A DNA stretch of 64,000 nucleotides, taken from the NCBI RefSeq assembly GCF_010686705.1, contig NZ_JAAGWY010000004.1, positions 248,001 through 312,000 of the forward strand. Reading direction: 5' to 3'. Origin of the DNA: Leifsonia tongyongensis (GTDB lineage: Bacteria > Actinomycetota > Actinomycetes > Actinomycetales > Microbacteriaceae). Positions 9,051 to 17,852 of this stretch are shown here, in pieces. A program made the position numbers and the translations under genes. A model generated the notes under the pieces. That model saw only the letters and a list, made by a program, of their open reading frames with translations. It did no database searches and was not told the DNA's origin. Every line of letters begins with the position of its first letter. Within the stretch, counting starts at the first letter, position 1.

Positions 9051-10255
9051 CCATGACACTCCCTGCAATCGAGCCCGCCACCGAGGTCGCCGGCTTCGAG
9101 CTGACCGACGACCACAAGCGCCTCGTCGCCGAGGTGCGCGACTTCGCCGACCGGGTCGTGGCTCCCGCAGCATACGAGTACGACACGAAGCGCAGCCTGC
9201 CGTACGACATCATCGGCCAGATGGGCGAGATGGGCCTCTTCGGCCTGCCGTTCCCTGTCGAGTACGGCGGCCAGGGCAAGGACTACCTGTCGCTGTGTCT
9301 CGCCGTCGAGCAGCTCGGGCGCGCCGACCAGAGCATCGGTGTCACCCTGGAGGCCGGTGTCGGCCTCGGCGTCATGCCGATCTTCCGCCACGGCAACGAG
9401 GCCCAGAAGCAGGAATGGCTGCCGATGCTCACCTCGGGCAAGGCGCTCGCAGGCTTCGGTCTCACCGAGGCGGATGCGGGATCGGATGCCGCGGGCACCA
9501 AGACCTCCGCGGTCCTCCGCGACGGCGAGTGGGTCATCAACGGCACCAAGCAGTTCATCACCAACTCGGGCACCGACATCACCCGGCTCGTCACCATCAC
9601 TGCAGTGACCGGCGAGGAGCTCCGCGCCGACGGGAGCATCAAGAAGGAGCTGTCGGCCATCCTCGTTCCCGTGCCGACTCCCGGCCTTGTGCAGGAGCCG
9701 TCTTACGACAAGGTCGGTTGGCACACCTCGGACACGCATCCGCTCACCCTCACCGATGTGCGCGTGCCCCAGGCGAACCTCCTCGGCGAGCGCGGGCGCG
9801 GGTTCGCGAACTTCATCCAGACGCTCGACGAAGGCCGGATCGCGTTCGCTGCACTCTGCACGGGCGCCGCGCAGGGCTGCCTCGAGGAGGCCATCCGCTA
9901 TTCGAAGTCCCGCAACGTCTTCGGGCGCGCGATCGGCTCGAACCAGTACATCGCCTTCAAGATCGCCCGGATGCAGGCCCGGGTGCACACGGCGCGTCTC
10001 GCCTATTACGACGCGGTCTTCAAGATGATGGCCGGTAAGCCTTTCAAGATGGAGGCGTCGATCGCCAAGATGGTGGGAAGCGAGGCCGCGATGGACAACG
10101 CGCGCGACGCCACCCAGATCTTCGGAGGCTACGGATTCATGAACGAGAACCCGGTCGCACGGCACTACCGCGACGCGAAGATCCTCGAGATCGGCGAAGG
10201 CACGACCGAGGTCCAGCTGATGGTCATCGCACGCTCGCTCGGCTTCGACGCCTAG
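9047..10255 (+). CDS. Acyl-CoA dehydrogenase of the leucine locus (FadE19-like)
   Basis: A 402-aa FAD-dependent acyl-CoA dehydrogenase with the standard N-terminal helical, middle beta and C-terminal helical domains ([16 protein letters not shown], then [22 protein letters not shown]). The operon suggests isovaleryl-CoA to 3-methylcrotonyl-CoA. However, the segment IGEGTTE carries Glu384 at the catalytic-base position of medium- and short-chain enzymes; isovaleryl-CoA dehydrogenases keep their base elsewhere and have a small residue here. It may therefore act on short branched chains more broadly. The ATG overlaps the previous stop (ATGA). Confidence 0.9.
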   Translation: MTMTLPAIEPATEVAGFELTDDHKRLVAEVRDFADRVVAPAAYEYDTKRSLPYDIIGQMGEMGLFGLPFPVEYGGQGKDYLSLCLAVEQLGRADQSIGVTLEAGVGLGVMPIFRHGNEAQKQEWLPMLTSGKALAGFGLTEADAGSDAAGTKTSAVLRDGEWVINGTKQFITNSGTDITRLVTITAVTGEELRADGSIKKELSAILVPVPTPGLVQEPSYDKVGWHTSDTHPLTLTDVRVPQANLLGERGRGFANFIQTLDEGRIAFAALCTGAAQGCLEEAIRYSKSRNVFGRAIGSNQYIAFKIARMQARVHTARLAYYDAVFKMMAGKPFKMEASIAKMVGSEAAMDNARDATQIFGGYGFMNENPVARHYRDAKILEIGEGTTEVQLMVIARSLGFDA

Positions 10256-10317
10256 GTTCGACGCACACAGTTCGCAGGAGCTCGACCCAGAGTTCGACCC
10301 AGAGGAGGAGATCGACG

Positions 10318-11085
10318 ATGATCGACAAGGTGGTGGCCAGCGCCGCGGAGGCGATCGCGGACATCCCGGACGGCGCTTCGCTCGCCGTCGGCGGCTTCGG
10401 GCTGTGCGGCATCCCGAGCGCGCTCATCCAGGCGCTGCACGAGAAGGGGACGACCGGTCTCGACGTTGTCAGCAACAACTGCGGCGTCGACGACTGGGGG
10501 CTGGGCATCCTGCTCGCCGACCGGCGTATCCGGCGCATGGTCAGCTCCTACGTCGGTGAGAACAAGGAGTTCGCCCGGCAGTTCCTCTCCGGTGAGCTGG
10601 AGGTCGAGCTGACGCCGCAGGGCACGCTCGCCGAGAAGCTGCGCGCCGGGGGTGCCGGCATTCCCGCGTTCTACACGCCGGCGGGGGTCGGCACCCAGAT
10701 CAGCGAGGGCGGCCTGCCGCGGCTGTACGCTCCGGATGGATCGATCGCGGTCGCATCGGAGCCGAAGGAGGTGCGCACGTTCGACGGCGCCGACTATGTC
10801 CTCGAGCGATCGGTGACACCCGACTTCGCCCTGGTGCACGCCGCGAAGGGCGACCGCTACGGCAACCTGGTCTTCCACGCGGCGGCGATGAACTTCAACC
10901 CGCTTGCGGCCATGGCCGGGCGGATCACCATCGCCGAAGTGGAGGAGGTCGTCGAGGCAGGGGAGCTGGACCCGGAGTGCATCCACACCCCGGGCATCTA
11001 CGTGCAGCGGGTGGTACTCGCAGCCGACACGGAGAAAAGGATCGAACGGCGCACGGTCGCCCTGGCCGACGGGAGCGCACGCTGA
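10318..11085 (+). CDS. scoA: 3-oxoacid CoA-transferase subunit A
   Basis: A 255-aa alpha subunit of the two-subunit family I CoA transferases. The glycine-rich [14 protein letters not shown] motif is at about residues 22-35 and [11 protein letters not shown] follows. It pairs with scoB to move CoA between succinyl-CoA and acetoacetate, the end product of leucine breakdown. A strong GGAGGAG site precedes the ATG; just upstream, TCGACCCAGAG is directly repeated (10282-10292, 10294-10304). A 62-bp gap separates it from the dehydrogenase, the largest gap in the operon. Confidence 0.93.
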   Translation: MIDKVVASAAEAIADIPDGASLAVGGFGLCGIPSALIQALHEKGTTGLDVVSNNCGVDDWGLGILLADRRIRRMVSSYVGENKEFARQFLSGELEVELTPQGTLAEKLRAGGAGIPAFYTPAGVGTQISEGGLPRLYAPDGSIAVASEPKEVRTFDGADYVLERSVTPDFALVHAAKGDRYGNLVFHAAAMNFNPLAAMAGRITIAEVEEVVEAGELDPECIHTPGIYVQRVVLAADTEKRIERRTVALADGSAR

Positions 11086-11738
11086 TGGCCCTCACCCGCA
11101 ACGAACTCGCAGCGCGCGTCGCCCTCGAACTCGAGAACGGCCAGTACGTCAACCTGGGGATCGGGATGCCCACCCTGATCCCGAACTACATCCCCGACGG
11201 TGTCGAGGTCATCCTCCACTCCGAGAACGGTATTCTCGGCGTCGGTCCGTACCCGGCCGAGGATGCGGTCGACCCCGACCTCATCAATGCGGGCAAAGAG
11301 ACGGTGACCGTCAATCGCGGTGCGGCCTTCTTCGACTCGTCGACCTCTTTCGGCATGGTGCGCGGCGGTCACGTCGATCTCGCGGTGCTCGGCGCGATGG
11401 AGGTCTCGCAAGCGGGCGACCTCGCCAACTGGATGATCCCCGGCAAGATGGTCAAAGGCATGGGTGGCGCCATGGACCTGGTCTTCGGCGCAAAACGGCT
11501 CATCGTGATGATGGAGCACGTCGACAGGGAGGGCCGACCCAAGATCCTCACCGAATGCACGCTGCCCCTGACCGGGCGCGGATGCGTCGACCGCATCATC
11601 ACCGACCTGGCCGTGATCGACATCGAACGCTCCGACGACGGCACGTCGTCCCTCGTGCTCCGCGAACTCGCACCGGGCGTGAGCGTCGACGAGGTCGTCG
11701 CAGCGACCGGCGCCCCACTGCGGATCGAGCTCTCATGA
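11085..11738 (+). CDS. scoB: 3-oxoacid CoA-transferase subunit B
   Basis: A 217-aa beta subunit. The catalytic glutamate is Glu47 in SENGILGVG, which forms the CoA thioester intermediate; the GIGMPT loop lies before it and the [15 protein letters not shown] segment after it. The ATG shares one base with the scoA stop (TGATG), so the subunits are coupled. The stop is overlapped by a 6-codon mini-ORF whose first codons duplicate those of the next gene. Confidence 0.94.
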   Translation: MALTRNELAARVALELENGQYVNLGIGMPTLIPNYIPDGVEVILHSENGILGVGPYPAEDAVDPDLINAGKETVTVNRGAAFFDSSTSFGMVRGGHVDLAVLGAMEVSQAGDLANWMIPGKMVKGMGGAMDLVFGAKRLIVMMEHVDREGRPKILTECTLPLTGRGCVDRIITDLAVIDIERSDDGTSSLVLRELAPGVSVDEVVAATGAPLRIELS

Positions 11739-11751
11739 AAGACGGGTTGTC

Positions 11752-12243
11752 ATGAAAGACGTCGAGCAGCGCGGCCTGTACTTCGAGGAGTTCGACCTCG
11801 ACACGCGGTACCTGCACCGGCCCGGCCGCACGGTGACCGAAGCCGACAACGTGCTCTTCACCACCCTGACGATGAACACCCAGGCGCTCCACCTCGATGC
11901 GGCGTGGGCGGCTAGCCAGCCATTCGGACAGCGGCTGATGAACTCCATGTTCACGCTGTCGACCATCGTCGGAGCATCCGTCACCCAGCTCACGCAGGGC
12001 ACGATCGTCGCGAACCTGGGGTTCACCGATGTGTCATTCCCGCATCCGCTCTACCACGGCGACACGCTGTACTCCGAGACGGTCGTGACGGCGAAGCGGC
12101 TGTCGACGTCGCGGCCGGGGCAGGGGATCGTGACGATGGAGCACACCGGGCGCAACCAGGTCGGCGTGGTCGTCGCGAAGGCGACCCGGTCGGTGCTGAT
12201 GTGGTGCCGGGATGCGCACGCCGAGGCGGTCGGAGGCGCATGA
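11752..12243 (+). CDS. MaoC-type hot-dog hydratase (Rv2499c-like)
   Basis: A 163-aa single hot-dog domain protein of the MaoC dehydratase type. In the equivalent mycobacterial operon this gene is placed at the methylglutaconyl-CoA hydration step; no crotonase-type hydratase is present here, so the same role is likely. ALHLDAAWA with following residues fits the hydratase active-site helix (Asp/His pair). The ATG overlaps the stop of the MKDGLS mini-ORF. The stop overlaps the next ATG. Confidence 0.85.
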   Translation: MKDVEQRGLYFEEFDLDTRYLHRPGRTVTEADNVLFTTLTMNTQALHLDAAWAASQPFGQRLMNSMFTLSTIVGASVTQLTQGTIVANLGFTDVSFPHPLYHGDTLYSETVVTAKRLSTSRPGQGIVTMEHTGRNQVGVVVAKATRSVLMWCRDAHAEAVGGA

Positions 12244-13055
12244 GCGACCTCCCCTGGGGCCCGGCGCTGCTGTTCTGCCCCGCCGACCGGCCGGAGCGCT
12301 ACGCGAAAGCCCTCGAACGGGCGGATGCGGTCATCATCGACCTCGAGGACGCCGTAGATCCGGCGGCGCGGCCGGCCGCCCGAGAGGCGCTGATCGGGTC
12401 GCAGCTGGATCCCGCACGGGTGATCGTGCGCATCAACCCCGCCGGCACGCTCGACCACGTCGCCGATCTCGCCGCCGTGCGCGCGACGCCGTATCGCACG
12501 GTGATGCTGGCGAAGACGGAGCGCGTGTCCGACTTCGCGGCGCTCGACGGGCTGCGGGTGATCGCGCTCTGTGAGACGGCCGCAGGGGTCCTCCGGGCGC
12601 CTGAGTTCGCGGCGACCAGCGGGGTGATAGCCCTGATGTGGGGCGCGGAGGACCTCGTCGCCTCTCTCGGGGGAACCGCGAGCCGCCACGCCGACGGCAC
12701 CTACCGGTCGATCGCTGTCCATGCGCGATCGGCTGTGCTGATCGCGGCCGGGGCGTTCGGCAAGCCGGCGATCGACACGGTCCACGTCGACATCGGCGAC
12801 CTCGACGGGCTCGCGTCCGAAGCGGAGGACGCCTCGGCCGTGGGGTTCGCTGCGACGGCGTGCATCCATCCTGGCCAGGTCGACGTCATCCGTGCGGCGT
12901 ACCGGCCCTCCGAGGAGGAGGTCGCTTTCGCACGCGATCTGCTTGCTGCGGCGGGGGAGCAGCAGGGGGTGTTCCGGTTCCGAGGGCGCATGGTCGACGG
13001 CCCGGTGCTGCGCCACGCCGAGACGGTCGTCCACCGGTCGGAGGCGCGGGGTTAA
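12240..13055 (+). CDS. CitE-like acyl-CoA lyase (HpcH/HpaI family, Rv2498c-like)
   Basis: A 271-aa TIM-barrel Mg-dependent lyase. CitE-family signatures are ALLFCPADRPERYAKAL at the N-terminus, DLEDAVDP (metal/substrate loop), a core glutamate in ALCETAAGVL, and WGAEDL. In M. tuberculosis the same-position protein Rv2498c is a bifunctional lyase linked to leucine catabolism and itaconate dissimilation (3-hydroxy-3-methylglutaryl-CoA-type and citramalyl-CoA-type substrates). It would cleave the hydrated product and supply acetoacetate for ScoAB. It is the last gene of the operon and starts by ATGA overlap. Confidence 0.85.
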   Translation: MSDLPWGPALLFCPADRPERYAKALERADAVIIDLEDAVDPAARPAAREALIGSQLDPARVIVRINPAGTLDHVADLAAVRATPYRTVMLAKTERVSDFAALDGLRVIALCETAAGVLRAPEFAATSGVIALMWGAEDLVASLGGTASRHADGTYRSIAVHARSAVLIAAGAFGKPAIDTVHVDIGDLDGLASEAEDASAVGFAATACIHPGQVDVIRAAYRPSEEEVAFARDLLAAAGEQQGVFRFRGRMVDGPVLRHAETVVHRSEARG

Positions 13056-13140
13056 CCTGACGCCGAGGGCTCGCGTCGTCGCCGGAAATGGCGTGTGACC
13101 TGCTCGGGGGGCACCTCGCCGGTTCGTAATCAAATCGTGA

Positions 13141-13154
13141 TACAAGTTTTTGTA
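13141..13154. promoter_or_regulatory. 14-bp palindrome before the aldo/keto reductase
   Basis: TACAA-N4-TTGTA lies in the only AT-rich stretch of the 218-bp gap 13056-13273, about 120 bp before the reductase ATG. It could be an operator or part of a promoter. The rest of the gap shows no gene or clear terminator. Confidence 0.35.
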
Positions 13155-13273
13155 ACAGTTCATCGGATTGCCCGGGCCCCGTCGGTGGCATGTCGTAACC
13201 TGCAAGTACGTGACAGGGGGGTTCACGTCCTCGGGTCGAATCGAGGATGGCAAGGTACCACCGGGGAGGGGAT

Positions 13274-14329
13274 ATGGCACAGCTGCTGCCGTTGCGCTTG
13301 CGCGACCACTCCTCTCGCGGTGCGAAGGGCGCAGGAGCCGACGAGCGTGTCGAGACGTCAGCCCTTCCGGTCTTCGATCCGGCACTGGAGCTCACCGGTC
13401 CGCTCTCCATCGTCGCGCCACGCCGCATCGGTGAGAGCGACCTCGCGGTGTACCCGCTCTCACTGGGTGCGAGCGTGTTCGGCTGGACGGCCGACAGCGA
13501 GACCTCGCTGAGCATCCTCGACCGCTTCGCGCAGCTCGGCGGCAACTTCGTCGACACCGCAGACAGCTACGTCGGCGGCCGCAGCGAAGTGCTGATCGGG
13601 CGGTGGATGCAGGAGCGCGGCAACCGCGACGGCATGGTCATCGCCACCAAGGTCGGGCGGCACCAGGACAACCCGGGCCTCAGCTCGGTGAGCATCGTCC
13701 GTGCGGTGGAGGCATCCCTCGAGCGCCTGCAGACCGACCACATCGACTTGCTCTACTTCCACGACGACGACCTGACCGTTCCCCTCGAAGACAGCCTCGC
13801 CACGGTCGAATGGCTGATCGAGTCCGGCAAGGTGCGGTACCTCGGGGCGTCGAACTTCTCGGCCGACCGGCTCATCGAGGCGCGCATCCTGTCATCGACG
13901 GGCCTGCCCAAGTTCATCGCCATCGAGCCGCATTACAACCTCGTGCACCGTGCGGAGTTCGAGAGCGACCTGCGCATCGTCGCATCGGCACAGGGGCTGG
14001 CCGTGATGCCCTGCTATGCGCTGGCGAACGGTTTCCTCACCGGCAAGTACCGCACGAAGGACGACCTCAAGGCCGGCGCCCGCAGCGTTCGCGCGGCCGA
14101 ATACGTCAACCGTCGCGGCCAGCGTGTGCTCGCGGTTCTCGACCGGGTCGCGCGCGAGCACGAATCGACCGTCGCGAGCATCGCCCTGGCCTGGCTGCTC
14201 GCCAAGCGCAGCATCGTCGCGCCGGTCGCCAGTGCGAGCCGCCCTGAGCAAGTCGACGCACTCATGGCGGCTGCGGCGATCCGCCTCACGCGTGCACAGA
14301 TGCTCGACCTGGACCGCGTCTCCGAGTAG
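13274..14329 (+). CDS. Aldo/keto reductase
   Basis: A 351-aa NADPH-dependent oxidoreductase with the (beta/alpha)8 AKR fold. The catalytic tetrad is visible as Asp94 and Tyr99 (DTADSY), Lys126 (ATKVGR) and His163 (YFHDDD). The C-terminal cofactor region contains SASRPEQVDALM. A 45-residue N-terminal extension precedes the barrel. The ATG at 13274 has GGGGAGGGG upstream. It most resembles the YajO/PdxI-like subgroup; the substrate is unknown. It stands alone, followed by repeat-rich DNA. Confidence 0.88.
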   Translation: MAQLLPLRLRDHSSRGAKGAGADERVETSALPVFDPALELTGPLSIVAPRRIGESDLAVYPLSLGASVFGWTADSETSLSILDRFAQLGGNFVDTADSYVGGRSEVLIGRWMQERGNRDGMVIATKVGRHQDNPGLSSVSIVRAVEASLERLQTDHIDLLYFHDDDLTVPLEDSLATVEWLIESGKVRYLGASNFSADRLIEARILSSTGLPKFIAIEPHYNLVHRAEFESDLRIVASAQGLAVMPCYALANGFLTGKYRTKDDLKAGARSVRAAEYVNRRGQRVLAVLDRVAREHESTVASIALAWLLAKRSIVAPVASASRPEQVDALMAAAAIRLTRAQMLDLDRVSE

Positions 14330-14468
14330 CCGACGAGGGTGACCGTTCCGGTCGAGCGTGACCGGTGCGCTGGGCACCCTCGACCGCAGGTGTCATTTCG
14401 ACGCTCAGGGCAGCCGCGACCGCAGGGGGCAGCCGCGACCGCAGGTGCCACTCCGAGGCTGGGGCGCT
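14330..14468. repeat. Repeat-rich spacer between reductase and TetR
   Basis: A perfect 19-bp tandem duplication (14408-14426, 14427-14445) contains GCAGCCGCGACCGCAGG. Related shorter copies of CGACCGCAGGTG are followed by CATTTCGACGCTC or CACTCCGAGGCTG, and GTGACCG/CGGTC inverted pieces lie near 14339-14371. It looks like a decayed intergenic repeat cluster between two convergent genes. No gene is seen. Confidence 0.6.
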
Positions 14469-15053
14469 CTACGCCTCGGAGAGCAGGCGCTCCGCCGAGC
14501 GGTGCAGCGCTGCGCTCGCGGCGATCGAATCGCCGACGTAGCCGCCTGCGAGCGCGCCGTCGCGGGCGAGGATGAGGTCGTCGGCCGCGTCGCCCGGGTG
14601 CGGGTGCCCGATCTCGCGGAACAGGTCTTCGATGCGGTGGGCGTACCAGTCGCGATGCGCCGTCACAGCGATACGCACCGGATGGTTCGGGTCGGCGAAC
14701 TGCGCCGCAGCGTTGATGAACGGGTCGCCACGGAATCCGGGACGGACCGCCTCGACGCTGATCTCGTCGACGAGCGCGCGCACGATGGCGCGCGGGTCCT
14801 TGAGCGTGCGTTCCTTCTCGTCGAACCAGTCGCGGATCCGGCGGTCGCGCCCTTCGACATAGGCGATGATCAGCAGGTCCTTCGAGCGGAAGTGCTTGTA
14901 GAACGTCGCCTTCGTTACGCGGGCTCCCGCGATGATGCGATCGACGCCGACGGTGTGAATTCCCTCGGAATAGAAGAGTTCATCGGCCGTGGCCAATATC
15001 TTCAGTTTCGAGGGAGCGGGCGGCCGGATGGTCGAACGGGCACTTGCGACCAT
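14469..15053 (-). CDS. TetR-family transcriptional regulator
   Basis: A 194-aa regulator. The HTH domain (about 15-62) contains GARVTKATFYKHFRSKDLLI, followed by a TetR ligand domain with a GDPFINAAAQF segment. The ATG at 15051-15053 is chosen because AAAAGGAG precedes it by 9 nt; the TTG nine bases upstream would abut that site. A 14-bp palindrome overlaps its own promoter, so autoregulation is likely. Its target may be itself, the reductase across the repeat spacer, or unlinked genes. Confidence 0.88.
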   Translation of the reverse strand: MVASARSTIRPPAPSKLKILATADELFYSEGIHTVGVDRIIAGARVTKATFYKHFRSKDLLIIAYVEGRDRRIRDWFDEKERTLKDPRAIVRALVDEISVEAVRPGFRGDPFINAAAQFADPNHPVRIAVTAHRDWYAHRIEDLFREIGHPHPGDAADDLILARDGALAGGYVGDSIAASAALHRSAERLLSEA

Positions 15054-15155
15054 CCGGCGCAACTCCTTTTCTCGTGAAGCGTTCGGGTGCGCTTCATGTT
15101 AACGGTCGGGCAGGTGGCGTTTTGGGGTTTCCCCACCTGCTGTATACGTCAGGTC

Positions 15156-15182
15156 AGTATATACATAGACAGACCAGTCTGT
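15156..15182 (-). promoter_or_regulatory. TetR promoter with overlapping operator
   Basis: TATACT (15156-15161 on the minus strand) is a good -10. Just upstream, ACAGAC-CA-GTCTGT (15169-15182) is a perfect 14-bp palindrome with the GACCAGTC core seen in many TetR operators. It covers the spacer/-35 region, a typical repression geometry. Confidence 0.55.
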
Positions 15183-15227
15183 TTGTCCTCCTCCCGAAAA
15201 GTCACAGCGTGTCCAAAGCTGCTGGCG

Positions 15228-15233
15228 TAGGGT
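15228..15233 (+). promoter_or_regulatory. -10 of the M16 peptidase gene (leaderless type)
   Basis: TAGGGT, 7 nt before the ATG at 15241. The GGAGGGG in between is too close to the ATG for a normal ribosome-binding site. Confidence 0.5.
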
Positions 15234-15240
15234 GGAGGGG

Positions 15241-16617
15241 ATGAACAGCGCAGTCGACCTCCCCCTCGGTCTGGCCGACCTCTCTTTCGCCGCATCCGGC
15301 GAGGCGCTGGTCAGGCGGAGCATCCTCCCCAGCGGAGTCCGCATTCTGAGCGAGCACGTTCCGGGGTCGAGGAGCGCCACCCTCGGCTACTGGGTCGCCG
15401 TCGGCTCCCGCGATGAGACGGCCGCCGTGCCGGCGAACGAAGGCTCGAAGGGGCATCCGGCCACGTTCGGCTCGACGCATTTCCTCGAGCATCTCCTGTT
15501 CAAGGGCACCACGAAGCGCACGGCGCTCGACATCGCCATCGCGTTCGACTCGGTCGGCGGAGAGCACAACGCGATGACCGCCAAGGAATACACCTGCTAC
15601 TACGCCAAGGTGCAGGACCGCGATCTTCCGATGGCCGTCGAGGTCATCACCGACATGCTCACCTCCTCGCTGCTCGACCCGGCCGAGTTCGAGAACGAAC
15701 GGGGCGTGATCCTCGAAGAGCTGTCGATGGCCGAGGACGACCCGTCAGACGTGGCGAACGAACGGTTCTTCGAAGCCGTCCTGGGCGAGCATCCGCTGGG
15801 CCGCCCGATCGGTGGCAGCCCGGAGACGATCCGCGCGGCTTCCCGTGAGGCCGTCTGGGAGCACTACCGGGCCAACTACCGGCCGCAGGACCTCGTCATC
15901 ACCGCAGCCGGCGCCGTCGACCACGACCTGCTCGTCGCCGATGTCGAACGCGCCCTCAACGGCGCCGGATGGGATCTCAGCGTCGTCTCGACGCCGGTAC
16001 CGCGCCGCGACTCCGCGCCGTCTGCGATCCGCCGCGGTCGCGCGATCGTCACGGTCGAGCGTCCCATCGAGCAGGCCAACCTGCTGGTCGGCGTGCCCGG
16101 CCTGGTCGCCAGCGACGAACGCAGGGTGACCATGAGCGTCCTCAACTCCATCCTCGGCGGTGGGATGTCGAGCCGCCTGTTCCAGGAGGTGCGGGAGAAG
16201 CGCGGCCTCGCCTACTCGGTCTACTCCTTCTCCGGCGCGTACTCCGACGCCGGCGTCTTCGGCCTGTACGCGGGTTGCGCGCCGTCGAAAGCGACCCAGG
16301 TCGCCGAACTGATGCTGTCCGAACTCAACGGGATGGCGTCGGGCGGAGTGACCGCAGACGAACTCAGGCGGGCGGTCGGCCAGCTCTCCGGGGGAGCGGC
16401 GCTCGCCCTCGAAGACTCCGACACCCGCATGTCACGTCTCGGCCGTTCCGAGATCACGCTGGGAGAGTTCGTCGACCTCGACGAGAGCCTCCGGCGACTC
16501 CACCTCGTCACGCGTGACGATGTACGCGACCTCGCAGCCGACCTCGCCTCCCGTGAGGTCTCGGTCGCCGCGGTCGGGAGCGTCGACGACGACATGTTCA
16601 CCTCGCTGCTGTCATGA
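15241..16617 (+). CDS. M16-family zinc metallopeptidase (processing peptidase-like)
   Basis: A 458-aa pitrilysin/MPP-type peptidase. The inverted zinc motif HxxEH is His80-Glu83-His84 (HFLEHLLFKGT), with the third ligand in ENERGVILEE (about Glu160). The second half has the inactive-domain signature and REKRGLAYSVYS. Actinobacterial homologues usually sit near dapB, as here. A GTG three codons upstream is an alternative start, but the -10 spacing favours 15241. The substrate is unknown. Confidence 0.92.
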   Translation: MNSAVDLPLGLADLSFAASGEALVRRSILPSGVRILSEHVPGSRSATLGYWVAVGSRDETAAVPANEGSKGHPATFGSTHFLEHLLFKGTTKRTALDIAIAFDSVGGEHNAMTAKEYTCYYAKVQDRDLPMAVEVITDMLTSSLLDPAEFENERGVILEELSMAEDDPSDVANERFFEAVLGEHPLGRPIGGSPETIRAASREAVWEHYRANYRPQDLVITAAGAVDHDLLVADVERALNGAGWDLSVVSTPVPRRDSAPSAIRRGRAIVTVERPIEQANLLVGVPGLVASDERRVTMSVLNSILGGGMSSRLFQEVREKRGLAYSVYSFSGAYSDAGVFGLYAGCAPSKATQVAELMLSELNGMASGGVTADELRRAVGQLSGGAALALEDSDTRMSRLGRSEITLGEFVDLDESLRRLHLVTRDDVRDLAADLASREVSVAAVGSVDDDMFTSLLS

Positions 16618-16672
16618 TTCCCGCTGTGATGATTCCCGCTGGCCGATCCCACGAACCACCGAAAGGTTGACG

Positions 16673-17275
16673 GTGCCCCATTATCTCTACCTTGTTCGCC
16701 ACGGCGAGCAACAGGACGCCGAACACGGTCTGCCCGACGGCCCGCTCTCCGCACGTGGCAAGCGTCAGGCCCACCTGATCGCCGAGCGGCTCGGGGGCAT
16801 CCCGTTCACCTCCATGTACCACTCGCCGCTCAAGCGCGCGGCGGAGACGGCGGCGATCATGGCCGAGCGGATGCCCGCACTGACGCCCGAGCCGTCCAGC
16901 CTGCTCTTCGACTGCATCCCGTCGGGCCCCACGCCCGACATGCCGAAAGCGTTCGACTCGTTCTTCGGTGCGGTCACCCCGGCCGAGATCGAGGCGGGGC
17001 GCGCCCAGATGGATGACGCCGTGAACGAGTTCCTCACCCCGGCGCGCGCCGATCGGCACGACCTGCTCATCACGCACAACTTCGTGATCGGATGGTTCGT
17101 GCGCCAGGTCTTCGACGCACCGGACTGGCGGTGGCTCGGCCTCAATCAGGCGAACTGCGGTCTCACGATCATCCGTGTGCGTTCGGCGAAGCCGCCCGTG
17201 CTCGTCGTCCACAACGACCTGGGTCACCTGCCCGTCGAACTGCGCACCGGTCTTCCGGAGCTCCAGCCCGTCTGA
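16673..17275 (+). CDS. Histidine phosphatase superfamily protein
   Basis: A 200-aa phosphoglycerate-mutase-fold phosphatase. The phosphohistidine motif VRHGE is at residues 8-12 (catalytic His10), and the second His is in LLITHNFVIGWFV. The GTG start follows GAAAGG with a 6-nt spacing. It lies 55 bp after the M16 peptidase and may be co-transcribed with it. The substrate cannot be read from the sequence. Confidence 0.87.
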   Translation: MPHYLYLVRHGEQQDAEHGLPDGPLSARGKRQAHLIAERLGGIPFTSMYHSPLKRAAETAAIMAERMPALTPEPSSLLFDCIPSGPTPDMPKAFDSFFGAVTPAEIEAGRAQMDDAVNEFLTPARADRHDLLITHNFVIGWFVRQVFDAPDWRWLGLNQANCGLTIIRVRSAKPPVLVVHNDLGHLPVELRTGLPELQPV

Positions 17276-17284
17276 GCCGGCGGG

Positions 17285-17300
17285 TCTGAGCGAGCTCAGA
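17285..17300. terminator. Bidirectional hairpin between convergent genes
   Basis: TCTGAGC-GA-GCTCAGA is a perfect inverted repeat lying just after the phosphatase stop and across the GNAT stop codon (17296-17298). No T-run follows. Confidence 0.45.
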
Positions 17301-17805
17301 GGACCTTGCGGAACCAGTCGGTCGCGTTGGGGTTGTCGTTGTAAGGCTCGATCCGTTCGTACCCGCTCGACCGGTAGAGGCCGCCCGCCGCCTCCAGACT
17401 GGAGTTCGTGTCGAGAACGACCTCGGTCGCTCCGAAACCGCGTGCGCGATCCTCGAGTTCGTCGAGGATCGCGCGTCCGAGGCCGAGGCCGCGATGGGCC
17501 GGCTCGACCCAGAGATGTTTGATCTCGTACCGAACCACCGGATGCGTGCCTGCAGGCGCGCCGACAGCATCGGCCTGCCTCTCCGGGTAGAGGCTGCGCA
17601 CGCCGCCGCATCCTGCCGGGTTGTCGTCCTCATCGTGGGCGATGAGGAACACGCCTGCGGGTGGAATGAACTGCTCAGGATCGGGGAAAGTCGTGCGGTA
17701 GGCGCCGAGTTGCGGGGGGAAGCCCGCAGCGCGTTCAGCGAAGTAGGCGGCGAGCATCCTGTGTGCGGTCGGGTCGGTGACGGGGACGTCGGCGAATGAC
17801 ACCAT
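17296..17805 (-). CDS. GNAT-family N-acetyltransferase
   Basis: A 169-aa acetyltransferase. The acetyl-CoA loop is in WVEPAHRGLGLGRAILDELE (about residues 97-116, motif R/Q-x-x-G-x-G). The C-terminal GLYRSSGYERIEPYND is the usual beta-bulge end. It uses acetyl-CoA on an unknown amine. The ATG is preceded by six G residues and TAGGCT, fitting a leaderless transcript, and diverges from dapB. Confidence 0.87.
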   Translation of the reverse strand: MVSFADVPVTDPTAHRMLAAYFAERAAGFPPQLGAYRTTFPDPEQFIPPAGVFLIAHDEDDNPAGCGGVRSLYPERQADAVGAPAGTHPVVRYEIKHLWVEPAHRGLGLGRAILDELEDRARGFGATEVVLDTNSSLEAAGGLYRSSGYERIEPYNDNPNATDWFRKVL

Positions 17806-17811
17806 CCCCCC

Positions 17812-17817
17812 AGCCTA
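17812..17817 (-). promoter_or_regulatory. -10 of the GNAT gene (leaderless type)
   Basis: TAGGCT on the minus strand, 6 nt before the ATG. Confidence 0.5.
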
Positions 17818-17840
17818 AAGTGATCGCCCGCGCGATCATC

Positions 17841-17846
17841 TACATT
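17841..17846 (+). promoter_or_regulatory. -10 of dapB (leaderless type)
   Basis: TACATT, 6 nt before the GTG at 17853. Confidence 0.5.
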
Positions 17847-17852
17847 GGACAG

